From Knoxdaviesia capensis (lineage: Eukaryota > Ascomycota > Sordariomycetes > Microascales > Gondwanamycetaceae): a DNA stretch of 64,000 bases. Below the pieces are notes generated by a model. It ran no database searches. It saw only the letters and a program-made list of their open reading frames with translations, and had not been told where the DNA came from. Made by a program: the position numbers and the translations under genes. The stretch spans positions 66,784 to 130,783 of the forward strand of contig LNGK01000008.1 of assembly GCA_001510575.1 (NCBI GenBank), in the 5' to 3' direction. Shown here piece after piece: positions 22,255 to 35,038 of the stretch. Position 1 is the stretch's first letter; the number at the start of each line of letters is the position of its first letter.

Positions 22255-24336
22255 GCCTTTTTTGAGGACTGCCCCATCTCCACACCTTCGATTTTTCGTA
22301 TTCCGGTCAAATTTTGCTTCGTGCTCACGCAATGGAATGCCCGCTATTTTGACACGGGGCCTACACATGAGGCTGAATAAAGAAAGCCAGAGAATGTGGG
22401 AAATTTCCAGTCCCCACCAAACACCAAACCCAGGCTCAAAGCTGAGAGAGGACACGCCCACACACCCCCTCCGGTTCTCTTCTCACTCGGTCTCACCAAA
22501 GTCTCTGTCTCCCCGGACGGGTTCTTGCACACACATATACGTAAACAACCCCCCCCAGGCCCGGCTGCGTACAGAAAGCGCTCCCTCCCCAGCTGGGAGA
22601 CAAGGCCGCGGCGGAAGAGCAGAAAAGAAGAAAGAAAAAAAAAAAAAGAGACAGGCTCTGGAGATAAAAATGGAGAGGGTTTGGGAATAGTTTCGCGTGC
22701 AATGGGGAACAGCATCCACCATTTCATAGAGTCCAAGCTTTTCTTTTCTTTTCTCCGTTCCCACTAATGGATTTTGAAATTGGAGCTCGTGAAGCTGGGC
22801 CGGGTTGTGTCTCCTTACAGACATATTACATGCGTAGGTTGAAGTCGTCGGGACGAGGTAACTCCCCGTGAATAAAGGAGCCAGAACCCAAGACGCCGAT
22901 CGATCGCTGAGCCGGAGCTCCACGACCCATCCGCCAGTGCACAGCGAGGTAATTTAACATTCTCGGCCACCACTGCAGCATTCTGTTATCAGATGCAAAT
23001 ATGTGCTTTTCCGGCCTACCCGGAACAAGAAAGCCAACACCTCCATGGCAAGCTGAACCGTATATTTTCGTTCGGTCGCCCCCAGAACCACGAAGTTAAC
23101 TAGGCCGCGAGAAGCCTAGCCAGGCCCCATCAGAAAAAAAAGAAAAAAAAAAGCTGAGAGAGCGTCCCAGCAACACATCGCTTTAGCTCTCTCTCCTCAC
23201 AGCTTCCCGTATCCCAAAGCATGAATGAAGGAATTTTTTTTTCATGTTGGTTGCGTGGGCTAGGCTGAGAGGCAGGGTTCCTGGGATATCGAGAGCCTTT
23301 TTTGGCTGGACGGACAGAGTTCACAGTCCACGCCTTTCCTTTCCATCTCGTACATCCCAGAAAAGGAACGGCGAATACGGGGTCCCGCAGAAGATCGAAC
23401 ACCACTAGGCTCCTCGCGGGACAGGGGGACCGGGGTCGAAAGAAAGCAAACAAAACACACACAACCCGGCCTGCCACGGTACGTGCATGCAATAGCATTT
23501 CACAGTCTGGTGTGTGCGAAAGGCCAGAACCTCTCTCCTCGGGTGCTCGTATAGTGCTTGCTCTCTACCCGCGACGGGAAGGCCAACGCCCCAATCTATC
23601 TTATCAGGCGGGCTCGAAGAGAGGACGTCAAAGTGACATAGCTCGGATGGGGGGCTGCATGATAGGGGTGCGTTTCTTGTATGCACACATTTCTTCTGGA
23701 AATCTCAATCGAGAGCCGCTGGTGTTGTCTGCCATCCCCCAATCTTCCATCTTGATTGAAATCTCCCCCGGCAAGGCAAAAAAAAAAAAGAGAGGAATAT
23801 TTTCCGGAGGGGCAGGACGGGCTGCACGTCGAATTTCATCGAACGGGTCCTGACAATGACATGTGCAGCAAAAGAAGGAAATAGAAGGAAAAAGGCAATG
23901 CCTGCATTGCACGGTTAAGATTGAGCTGGCGCAGAGACCGCCCCCCAGAGTGATTTGAAAAGGAGATGATGATGCGAGTGCACGCAGACTTCTGACACAC
24001 ACGCACCCTTTTGTCTTCTGCATTATCTGGGCGGTAAATCGCGGTGAATGGTGGCTTCTCTTGAGTAATGCCACCGGTTCGTGCTGTCTCTGCACCCCGG
24101 AACAAAGCTCCCGCTGATTCAGGCTGAGGAAGGGCAGCCCGATGGACGATCTCTCTCTCCCCAACTGTACTGGATGTCCTGGTTCAATCCTAGGGGATCT
24201 GCCTCTCTCCAGACGAAGCCTCTGTTGTCGTCTCGATAGCTATCCGAAATGTGAAAACTTCATTCATACATAACGGGACGCCCCCGGCTCCGGCTGGAGC
24301 GAAAGCGTGTTTGCTCTCAACTTCAGGCTGGCTACC

Positions 24337-24375
24337 TACTGTATAGTACTGTACAGTACAGTACAGTACTGTATA
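24337..24375. repeat. GTACTGTAC palindrome cluster, copy 1
   Basis: Thirty-nine bases are built almost entirely from TACTG and its complement CAGTA, nearly self-complementary over their whole length. Other clusters lie at 26615-26641, 27557-27575, 29352-29380 and 59877-59900. Confidence 0.85.
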
Positions 24376-26614
24376 AAGACAGACACTCCCCTGGACAAGG
24401 ACCAAGCAGAATCCTGGGAAGTCAAAGCGCTTGATGAAATTAAGATGATCGACACCTTTTTTGGCCGTAACTCGGTCGGTACTATCATTAGAATTAGAAT
24501 TAGAATTAGAATTATTTTTTTTCAATACCCCGATAGACAGACATCGACCAGACGAGCCACACACGTGGGAAGAAAAGTGTGAATGTGTGTGTGTGTGTGT
24601 GTCTACTCAAACATTACCGCCGACGTGGGCTCTGGCCCGCCGATTCATGCTTCGCGGAGCAGACCCGCGCTGATGCGTGTGTTTGGGGGCCCTGATACCG
24701 AAGAGGCGGACCATGAAAGTCGGCGTGCGCGAACGGAGCTTTGGGGGCGTGGAGACAGACCGCATCAACATGTGGTGCACAGGCCGGTGGTGGCCAGGCT
24801 GAAAGGAAGTATTGCACCGATATGGGGCGCCTCCCCCGGGAAGCCCGTATCGTAGAAGTCGGCGAAGGGTTGGGCTTGTCTTTTGTGGCCGGTGGTGATA
24901 TGCCCGGCTCCGGCACCCGGTGACATGCATATCTGTACATACTGTATATCTGGTGTGCTTAGCCGGCCCAGCTTCGATCGTTTGTTTGCGTCGAAAGTTT
25001 GCGGTTTGTGGCACTGGAGGCTACAAGTACGATGCTCTGGATCCCCGACACAACAGGAACCAGCCAGCAGTGTACCACAGGCGAGACGAGGCTGGGGATG
25101 ACAACAACCAGCCGGTTTCATGTTCAGGTGTACTGTAGTGTGTGTACAGATGTGTGTATCTTGTTTGAACCTGGCTGTGAACGGGATATATCTGCGAGAC
25201 AACCAAACAGGACGAGACACACCGCCGTGGTTCCTATTCCCGCCACCAGAGACACCCAAGCCCGTCGTCGTCGTCCGTTTTTGTCCGGCGCGATCTTGCT
25301 TGCCCTTCCCCCTCACAGAGACACGCACTCTCCTCACACGCCCTTCGCGGTGTTTGACTCGATGCAGTGGAACACGTGCAGAAACAAACGAGAGAGAGGG
25401 CAGAAAGAGAATGGGCGTCGTTTCTGTTGCCCGGGTTGCAGGACCACGCTCACATCCGCCCTCTTTTCGGTGGTGGTGGTGGTGGTGGTGGTGGTTGCCC
25501 TGTCTCACGAGAGGCATTTTGCATGTTTCTCTTGTTTTCCTGTCGAACTGGGCCCGATCTGCAGCGATCTGGGCCGCTGTGTGTCTCGGTTAGGGTTGCT
25601 GAGGGAAGCCAAGAGTGCTATATACGTGCGGAGATGGCGATGGGCATCGTGTACTGTAGATACCGAGCAGTGGTGGACAGGAAGCTGTTTGTTTCCGGGA
25701 GACATATCATTGAAGAAGAGCCTGATCTCGGCGTGGTGAGGCTTGTGGTCGAGAGAGAAAACACGCCTGCCACTGCCAGTCATTTGAAGCTGGATGCAGT
25801 CCTGTTGGTTCTCCATATCTCTCGTCTTTCTCTCCCTTGCGGCTGGATCTGTCTCGGACGACACCTGGCGGCACCTGACAACGGACTCACATATCTGGAG
25901 ACTGCAGTTTGCGCTGTGTCCAGTATAGACGGAGTACAGTACATCTATGAGCAGATCAGTCAGGGTGTGTGATGTGAGTCTTTTATATGCACGCACAAGC
26001 TGGAGACAACCGCCCCAGCCCAGATTGAACCACCACCACCACAGAGACACAGCCGCATCTCCTTACGCTCATTTCGTAATAGCAGCTAGGGCTTGCACCT
26101 CTGCGTCTAATGTGGTGTGCGTGATGATGCCCCCCGTACAGTACATGTGAGGCGACCCAGTGTACACAGTTCAAGCCTACGACTCCAACTCCGTGCCGTG
26201 TAACCCTTGAGCTAATGATCCGGAGCGAAGCCAGGGCCGTTCTTTGTGTGCAACCACACACTTCACTTCTCTGCCCTCAGCGGCCGGACTTCGCAGAACA
26301 CGGCCAAGCCGGTGGGACATTTAGAGAGCAGCAAGCACAGCAGCTAACCAAACCACAGGATGATGATGGCCGCAACCTACCCCGTCGCTTTCCTCGCTTT
26401 CCACCGTATTCCTTCCTGGTGATCGTCGTTCTTCAATCGTGGGGACAAAAAATAAAAGGGACTTTGCCACGACGTTGTTGTATTCTGGCAAATTTTCAGT
26501 CCTGCACAGTCAAAGTGTACACCAGGCCAAAGAGCACAAGAAACCGCTTTTCAAGGTCTTCCCCCGCCAGAACTGAAATCCTGCGAGTGCCAACGACAGC
26601 CGACCACACACTAA

Positions 26615-26641
26615 ACAGTACTGTATACAGTACTGTATACT
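26615..26641. repeat. GTACTGTAC palindrome cluster, copy 2
   Basis: Two ACAGTACTGTATAC units occur in tandem, each close to a perfect palindrome, followed by a TA run. Confidence 0.85.
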
Positions 26642-26811
26642 ATATATATAATGGACATGACGTTCTTGGCGATGACACCAAAGGAACGACCAGACAGAAA
26701 GATACGACGGCGTGGTCAGGTTTTCTATGGGCCAGGTCACACATTAGATCGGCATGAATAATCGCCGCGGTGATTACCATGACTTTACCTTGCCGCCTTG
26801 ATATGGCGGCC

Positions 26812-26843
<32 letters not shown>

Positions 26844-29351
26844 ACAACGCCAAAACTCCGCCGCCAACGACTCTAAAAATGGCTCTATATGGACACATAT
26901 ATGTGAACACACCCACTCTCGGCAGAGCCCGGTTTTCCGTTGGCTGTGTCTTTTGCTGGAGCCTTCTACTAAGCAGTACTGTCCTGGCTGAGCCCTGTTC
27001 CTCGCCACGGCAAGATACTCGGTCGTTCAGTGAGACTGGCTGTGTTGGAAGACATCTTCGCTGCATGGTAACGTGGAAGGGCTCCTGGCACACCGGATAT
27101 CCACAGCCTGCCTCCAAAGAATCAAATCGGCGAATCCCCTCTCTGTCTTCCCAAAGTGCGGGACGGCCAGCCAAGAACGCGAGAGAGCGCCAGAACCCGG
27201 ATTTTCGTCGCCGCCCTTTTTTGGCTTCCTCTCTCTCTCTGTGTGTGTGTGTTTATCCGATGAGTGCACACTTCTTTCCCGTCGAGGTAATAGCCCGCAT
27301 TGACTATTATACGAGTTGAGACACATAGCGAGATTTGTTCGTCGTCAGCACTGCGTCGACGGTCCCTCTCTCTCGCCAGGTTTATTGTCCTATGGCGCGG
27401 TTTGACGCGCGAGGAAGGGGGAGGATGGGGAATAAGAGGGCCATATATATGTGCCTGGCTGTGTGTCATTGATGTATTTATGTCATTGGACTTCCAAGCA
27501 GGTTTCTTTTTTTAATGGAGCGGCACACACCAGACTCACAGACGAGACATGGGAGTTCTGTACAGTACAGGTACCCAGCGACTAAAGAACTGTGGTCCAG
27601 GCGATGCAAATTCCACGCAGTATAGCACCTTTTCTTCCCGCAGAAGAAAAACAAACGAGAGAAACCATGGGGCACAGCTCACCTAAACAGCGGGCCGTGC
27701 AGGGCATGAATGCATGCCTAAGAAAAGATCGTGTTCGCTAGCGAGCGGGCCGACCAGCCCACACAAAAGGACAACAGGAGCCTCGGAGTCGTAGAATAGA
27801 GATCTTTCAGTCCGCCGCTTTCCGTGTGTCCCGGACTGAGCCAGCTTTGTTCCCGTTTGCTGCCGTCCGGCCAAAGCAATCCTGCAGTGCGAAGAGAGCG
27901 GGCATTGCCAGTTCAGAAGCCTCGAAGGAGCGAACAGCTTACCCACCTGCACCTGCCCTCACTGCCGCCCCCAGTTTGTGCAGTTTAGGGGCAGGCCCAG
28001 AACACGCACACTGCCGTCCAAGTCTGACCATCATTTTCCATGCTGTCTGTTGGCGATGAGCCAGGCTTTCAAGACTCAAGCGCTGATGGAAGGTTCCAGC
28101 TATGTTATGTAATTCGTAAGATGTTGGGCTAAGCTGGTCGTGCCTTCTTCCTCTGGCCGCGTGTGAATGTGGTCTTGCCGAGTTACGCCCACCACGAGTC
28201 CGTGATTGCACCAGTTCCCACGTCGTCACCGGACTGCTTGCTTTTTCCCTCTTTCCCTCCCAAATCCCACACTCACGCCTCCTGACACCGTCGCTTTCCG
28301 TTAAAGCAATGACCAAACGCCCCCGAAAACTCGCTGAAAAGAGATAACAAGTGCTGTGCGCCCTGACTCCCGTGCCCAGCGCCATGTAATGGGGGGGGTT
28401 GCACCCTGTTCTCTGGGTCGTTCCTGACTTTTTCCTTCCGTCCTTCCGAACTCTGAACACGCGTTGGCTGCCTTAGCGCACCCACCCACCAACAAAAAAC
28501 TCCATCCTTAACGCCTGACTATCGACGCGCCCCCCAAAGTCACTCCAAATGCACACCCCTCCTCCTGTCCACACCCCCAACTATTCTCTCGCTTTTTGCC
28601 CTAACAGAAGAGAAGGAAGAAAAAACCCCCCTGTTGGCTCCACCCAGCTCCGGTTTGTTCCTCGCCTACCACTCTTTGGGCGTGGTGCCTTGGAGCTTAA
28701 ATACCGGTAGACCCCTTCTATTGCAGCCAAAACATCACACTCTACGCTGGTAGCACATGCCCGCGGCCTGCTATGGGCGCCACTAACAGGGCTTTGTTGA
28801 TGTTTTAAAACTCCCTTCGTGTTTACTTATTGTCCCGTATTCCCAGTAGCGCTGAACTTGCGTTCGATTCAAAAGCCTGGATGGGAAAATCGCCAACTGC
28901 GGAAAAGGCTGGGAACTTGCGTTGGAAGGAGCGAGTCTGTCCTCACACAATAGTGAGTTTCATAGACGCCGTGATTGCCTCTTGCAGAGGTCACCCGCTC
29001 GTCAAGAAATTCTCTTCCTTTCCCCAAGGCAGGAGCGTAGCAAGGAAAGCGCAACCAACCCGTAGCCTCTATTCATCTATCCGAGCATATGCCTTTACCG
29101 AGTCGACAGCTAGAGAACAAACATCACGATATCGGCGCTGACAGGCCCTCACTCGGATGCATCACTCTGCCGTACTCTTCTCTTCCTCTCTCTCTCTCCT
29201 GTTAGTCCACGCGGGGCACTTTGTGGCCTTCCTCTATAGTAACCTTCCCCGTCTTCTCTGCAACTGTACGTCGCACTCTACCAAACTGGACTTTTCTCGG
29301 CTCGCTCCCACCAGTCCAACTATACGATCCGGCCACTACTGAAGCTGCATC

Positions 29352-29380
29352 TACTGTACAGTACAGTACTGTACAGTACA
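29352..29380. repeat. GTACTGTAC palindrome cluster, copy 3
   Basis: Overlapping TACTGTACAGTA palindromes lie directly upstream of the pyrimidine-rich leader region that precedes the gene at 31193. The position would suit a promoter element, but this is only inference. Confidence 0.8.
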
Positions 29381-29399
29381 TCCTGCCATCATCCTCGGG

Positions 29400-31192
29400 C
29401 CCCTGCTGATGCATAATTACCTTTTTTGGCTTGCTTTTTCTTTTTCTCCTAATCTTCGCTGTGTATCTCTTTTGCCCGCTCTTTTTCTTCTTCTCTCTCC
29501 TCTTTTCCGTCCCAGAATTTCTTTCCCCTGACCCGTCACACCCTCCACCAGAAATATTTCTTCGCGCGAACCCTCTCTTTTCTCTATTCTCTTGCCTTCA
29601 CTTTTCTTTCTTCATTGTATCATCCTGTTGGGGCTTTATTTTATTCTATCTTGGGTTGTCCATTCCTCATAATTTTATATTGGTCTGCTTCTGATTTTCT
29701 TCGTCTCATCGCATCTGGTCGTTGTTTAATAATTCTCCTTTTTTTCTTGCTTTTTTTGGGTTCCCCTGTCTTCGATCATTGCTTGAATCTGACATTTTTA
29801 AATCCTTTTTTTCCGTCTTCAATAATTGCGTCTTGCCGGTCTCTGATTTCTTCGAAAAAATTCTGTTCTTCCCTTTCTCGCCCTGCCGTGGTCCGGTTGT
29901 TCAATTGACCATTCCAATAATATATTGCCCTCTCGTATTTGCTTTGCTGCACGCTGCACGCCCGCCTCCCAAAGCGCATGTTTAATCGTCCCTGTCTCGC
30001 TCGCTCGCCTCGCTTGCTATTTAATGAAAGATATTGTGTGCGTTTGATTTGACTGCTTTCTTTCTCGGGGGATCTGTCTTCTTTTATCTCTCTTCGTCTC
30101 TTTTACCCCCTCATTGAAACGTGCCACAAGTACATACATACATTCTTGCACCTGTGGATATCCCTCGATTCCTCGCTCCCTCACCCCGAAAGTTTCTCCC
30201 GGCTTTCTCTGGCCTAATCTTCTCTCGCTATCGCTCTCTGCGTGTCTGCATAATTCGGTCTCGACTCGTTTGCCAGACTTTTCGACGAGATCGCCCTTGA
30301 GCCCCCTTTCGCCCCAAGACAACGCGAATCTCCCTGGCCAGGGCTGCTAAGTTTTGGGCCCATTACTCGAACGTATATGTCGATCAGCTTGGATTCCTAA
30401 TCGTGCTTCCTGAATCCGCTCCTCTCGCGCTTTTTGTCTCGTCTCCTCTCCGTATCTCGCTCCGGCGCCCCCACTCCTAATACTTCGGACGAGATCTTGG
30501 GCTCTCCTCATCATCATCAGTGCCGTTGATTGCCTTCGCTTCGTCTTTACCTCTTGTCTTGCTTTTCGCCATCGATACCGTCCATCTTCGGCTCCGTAAG
30601 TCTCTCCAACTTTAAATGCAGCAACCCAACCCTTCTCGGCGGAGATTTGCCTCTTCATCCCATCCTCAACATCCATAAGACCTGCGCTGCGTATATCATC
30701 ACCACATTCCATAAGCCCAATAGCTGTCTCTATCCGATGCTCTTGTCTCTCCGTGTTTCCCTTCCTCACTTCGCCTCATCTGGCTGCTTCTTCCCCTCCC
30801 TCCTTCTGTGTAGGATGTTTATCCCAATACTAATCTCACTCTGTTTTTGCGGTGGTAGAAGCTGCTGCAAGTGACCCTCCGGTTCAGTCTTTAGCTCCTG
30901 TTGTCCGCCCTTCGACTTCCTCGTCTCTCGACACTGCCATCTCTCCCTTCGTATCTTCGTTCCATTCCGGCGAAATCAAGATCATCTTCGAGTCATAATC
31001 CGTTGGCGTTTGTCATTTTCCTCGGGTGCTGTGCCTCTTGTACACGCCGGGATCCGGTTTGCCACGCACCCTTCAACGCCGCTGCACAGTTTCTCGCATT
31101 TTTGACAGATTTGCTGTCTCGTCTTCTGTCCCTTTTCTTCTCTCTCTCCGAAGACACATTCAAAAACACTCCCCCCTTCCATATAGAGCCTC
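29400..31192 (+). promoter_or_regulatory. Long pyrimidine-rich promoter/leader with candidate 5'-UTR intron
   Basis: About 1.8 kb of strongly CT-rich plus strand runs up to the start codon at 31193. Hydrophobic Phe/Leu/Ser peptides in its frames are by-products of the composition. A splice donor CCGTAAGT at 30596, a branch-like ACTAAT near 30830 and an acceptor GGTAG ending at 30858 would remove a 263-bp leader intron. Similar pyrimidine-rich stretches precede other genes in the window, which suggests a shared leader style. Confidence 0.5.
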
Positions 31193-34100
31193 ATGGCGAG
31201 ATTTTCGGTCTCTTTCACCAAGCGGAAGTCGATTGCCCCTGACGATAGTCCTTCATCAGGAACCTCATCATTTCGTGTCTTGGAGCGCCCCCAGCCAGAT
31301 GGATCCCACCGGCAAGAGCCTGATGTAAATAACTTGCGAACTTTGGCGGGTCCCACAGCCAGGGGTCCCCATCAGAATGACCTGTATGAGACAGAAAACA
31401 TCTTCGCTGACTTAAAAATAAATCGGTACGTTTATTTCTCTCTCGTTTCGTCCAAAATTCTTCCCTGCCCTTCCTTCTCTTCCTCCTGATTTCTTCGCCC
31501 CTAGCTTTCTTCCTTCTGTGTTCGACTTTTGTCAATCTCCACCAAAAGCATCTTTTCTTGATTCTTGTTCCAGACCTCCCTCCCATCTTTGCCCGTGTTA
31601 GATATCATTTTCTTGGCTTTTTTGTTGTTAAGACTGCCGTTTTGGTTCTTGTTCCTTCCTGTCTCTGGTTGCTTGCGTTTAAATTCTGTCTCCCGGGTTT
31701 TTCCTTTCTGCAAGTCTCTCTTCCGGTTTTTGCTAACCTCTGCGTCAGGGGCAGTGGATCCTCCAATACGACAAAAACCGCGTCCACGGACACTTCGTCT
31801 CGACATAGCGGTGTATCTACAGCTCCTTCTTCTGTCCATCCTTCTGCTACCGATATCTCCCCCGACGAGTCCAGGACCAAGCACGCCTTTGGTGATATCC
31901 CCATTCCGCCCATTCCCAAGACCAACTCGGGCTTTTTGAATCGTGCCGGCCGGACCTTTTCGTTTGGTGGCTCCAAAAAGTCGTCTTCTCTTCAGCCTAC
32001 GCCGCAGCAAGACGTGTTGTCCGTTCCTCTGCCACCGCCTCCTCCTCCGCCCCCCCATCACAGCCTCCCCAGGGAAACCATGACTGAATACGAGACCCGT
32101 CCACGCTCCATGACGGCATCTTCCGTCAGCACTGCCGTGCCGCCGAAGCTTGAGCAGGAGCGGATGGATTTTGGCGGCGACTTCAGCCACATTTTCAAGT
32201 CGTTTGACAAGAGAGCCAGCGTGGTCAATCCCCGGGACTCGGTCGTGCAAACCGGACGCTCCCTCACCGCCTCTCGCCAAAACCAGCCCACCCCGTTGAC
32301 CATCGACCGGACTACCGCCGTTGAGCCGTCACCGTATTCTCTGCAGAGCCAGAAGTCCAACGAAGCTCTCCTTCCCCGTTCCGGTCTTGCCTCCCCTAGT
32401 GACCGGTTTCCTGCCAGACAGCCGTCCCCTCTGGGTTCCAACTCTAACAACCGTCGGAATGTTCCCAAGCACGAGGATAATGACCAGGCCTTCTTCGCGG
32501 ATGCCCTTGCTGCCAGCGCACTCTTGTCGTCAAGCCCGGCCCAAAGCCAGCCGATCCGTTTCCAGTCGGCAGACTCGCGTAAGAAGGCTGGCGGTGACGA
32601 GGAGAACATGTTTGATAATACTCTGGTGAATTCGTCGCGTGCTGCCGAGAGGTTTGTTACCCGGCCACCGAGCCCGCCCAAAACTCGTGTCATGACCCCT
32701 GCACAGTTTGAGATGTACAGACAGGACCGCGAGCGCACGGCAACCACCAAGCGAACCACCGAGCGTGCTCGGGAAGAAGACGACGACGACGACAACTACG
32801 ACGACGACGAAGACGAGATTGAGAAGGCCAAGCAGGCCACGCGGCAAAGAAGAAAGCAGGAAGCCCACATGTCGGTGTATCGCCAGCAGATGATGAAGGT
32901 TACCGGTGCCAACGAGAACATTGGATCCACACGCATGAGCCTGTCGCTGTCGACCGGCACCCCCGGCATTAGCCACGGGTCGATGCCGTCTCCTGCCGTG
33001 ACGGGTGTGTCGGATGGATCGGAGGAGGACGAGGAGGTCCCGCTGGCCATCCTGGCTGCTCACGGCTTCCCGAACCGCAATCGCCCACCGAACCGCCTCA
33101 GCACCATGGCCTCGAACCCGAACATGCGAACGTCCATGGGCCCATCTAGCCAAGGCCAGCGGCCCATCTCCAGCATTGGCGAGGGAGCTTCCGCTGCCAA
33201 CCGCGCCTCGCATCTGCCCGCGTTTGCCCGCAACCTTCCTCAGGACCCGTTTGTCGGCGCCGGAATTGTGCAGAATGCTCCTCGTGAATCGTTTGCGATG
33301 GGCGGTGGCATGCCTGCTCCCACCGGCGTGTCGGGACCTCTTCCTCCCGGAGGATTGGTTGGAGTTATTGCCCAGGAAGAACGCTCCCGCGCGCTGCGGC
33401 GGGGAAGCCCGCAGGTTGACGCGCAGAAATTTGGTGCCGGCGGCATGATGGCGAACCACTACGATCCCGTGGCGGGCATCCCCCCCAACATGATGTACTC
33501 TATGGGCGGATCTCCGTCGATGCCGCAGCTGTCTTACCCCCAGATGGGCCATACGGGCATGGGCATGACTCCAGGAGACCAGGCCCAAATGCAGATGAAC
33601 CAGCAGATGCAGCAGTTTATGCAGATGCAGATGCAGTTCATGCAAATGATGGCGGCCAACCAGGGCGGGGCCAACGGCGCGAACATGCAAATGCCCATGC
33701 AGATGCCGATGCAGCGACCCGCCTCGCAGATGGGCATGCCGGGAATGATGGACGCCAACCGACAGTCGTTCATGGGCGGACTGGGCGGCGAGCCTCTCGC
33801 CGAGCCCCGCCGGCTTGACGCGGGCATGCGCACGATGAGCATGGTGCAGCCCAGCTCGGCGTCGTGGATCCAGCCTCTGGGGGGATATGCCCCGTCGATC
33901 CACATGCAACAGGTCGGCGGCTATGCTCCGTCGCTGGCGCCGTCGGAACGCAGCAACATTGGACTCCCGGGCCGGTACCGCCCGGTGTCGCAGGCACCTC
34001 TCCCGCTCCCGGCGCAACCGCAGCGGGCATCGACCACTCCCAACTTCCTGGGCTCGGTGCTCGATCCGCAGGTCGCGAACAAGTCGAACGTCGGCGCGCC

Positions 34101-34239
34101 GCCCACTAAGTCGGGCGACAACTCGGACGACGATGACGAGGAGGGCTGGGAGGCGATGAAGGCCAAGCGCGAGAAGAAGAAGTCGATGTGGAAGTCGAAA
34201 CGGAGCCTGAGCAAGGAGTTCAGCGCCCTGATCTCGTAA
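31193..34239 (+). CDS. Low-complexity protein of unknown function (907 aa)
   Basis: Two exons, 31193-31425 and 31749-34239, are joined across a 323-bp intron (donor GTACGT, branch GCTAAC, acceptor GTCAG). The frame closes at 907 residues. I do not recognise the family. Most of the protein looks disordered. It has a Ser/Thr/Pro-rich N-terminus, a conserved-looking block FGDIPIPPIPKTNSGFLNRA, eight prolines near residues 172-180, a very acidic stretch followed by a basic helix-prone segment (about 421-460), and a Met/Gln-rich region (about 690-736) with repeated MQM units. The tail DDDDEEGWEAMKAKREKKK is acidic then basic. No signal peptide or membrane segment is seen. Scaffold or condensate-type roles are possible for such composition but unproven. 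The start follows a long CT-rich leader. Confidence 0.82.
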
Positions 34240-35038
34240 ACTACCCAACGAGACACTCCCGTGATGTTCTGTGATGCTTTCCTTTTTGCTCTTGCTTCCT
34301 GCTGCTCTATATCCTTTTCCGCCGCTTTCTACCCGCCATATACGAACGATATCACTCACATCTTCTGTTTCTTTCCTTGTCGATCTTTCCAAAAAGTTGC
34401 TTCGTCTCTTCCCGGTCTTGCCAGCCAACACGACCATCTCATCTATATTCTCGATAATATACGGCTCCAACTTTGTACCAACTTGTGCTTCGCCTGTCCT
34501 GTTTCGTTTTCCGTGCTGTTTGTTCGGGCAACCATTTGCCGCGCTGATAGAGCGGCCCTCCTTTAATCTCCCTCTCCTTTGCCCGATTGTTTGAGATGTT
34601 CCACTGAAAATGTTTTTTTTTTGATTCTGGATTTCCCTTTTCATAACCATTGGTTTTTGTTTTCTGTCGTGTTTGTTTGTTTTTTGTTTAGGCGCTTGCT
34701 TGGGACTGTTCGGGATTTACCGTCGAATTATCCTCCATCTCTTTTTTTTCTCTTCTTATATCGCATACACATAGCATGCATACGTACACACAATAGGGGT
34801 ATATATCTATAGGAAGCTGGTGCTGTTCGAGATGCTGATGCTGTCATGTGGTGTGCATGGTGAATCACTTTTGGTGTATTGATGAGAGCTGGGAGTCCAC
34901 TAAACGTAGCGTATGTCCTTGATGTATGTTCGAGTCTATGACCACTTGAACACACTCGGTAAACCCCAGCCGTCCTCTCGTACAGGACGTCCCACTCGAG
35001 CCAACAGGTCGAAATCCCGTATTTACCACGCACAGAGT
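34240..35038. other. Convergent 3' interval
   Basis: T-rich DNA lies downstream of the 907-residue gene, then unremarkable sequence up to the lumazine synthase stop codon. Two 3' UTRs are expected. Nothing else is seen. Confidence 0.6.

Larger units (their letters stand above)
20282..29399. other. Nine-kilobase gene-poor tract
   Basis: No frame has a credible family motif, codon pattern or splice chain. The longest frames (about 200-250 residues) are low-complexity or overlap on both strands. The tract contains CAG repeats (21105-21130), a CACACCAC octamer array (22223-22254), poly-A runs, an ATTAGA hexamer run (24487-24515), GT runs (24583-24602), GGT triplets (25471-25496), GA runs (26814-26840) and palindromic ACTGTAC clusters (24337-24375, 26615-26641, 27557-27575, 29352-29380). 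Base composition is normal, so RIP has not spread from the transposon. Non-coding transcripts cannot be excluded. Confidence 0.6.

Noticed and set aside
24765..25517. 250-residue minus frame with a His run
   Set aside because: The His run is a translated GGT repeat; there are no motifs, and overlapping frames of similar quality exist on both strands.
29431..29985. Hydrophobic Phe/Leu-rich frames resembling membrane proteins
   Set aside because: They arise in every frame of a T/C-rich leader tract; composition alone explains them.
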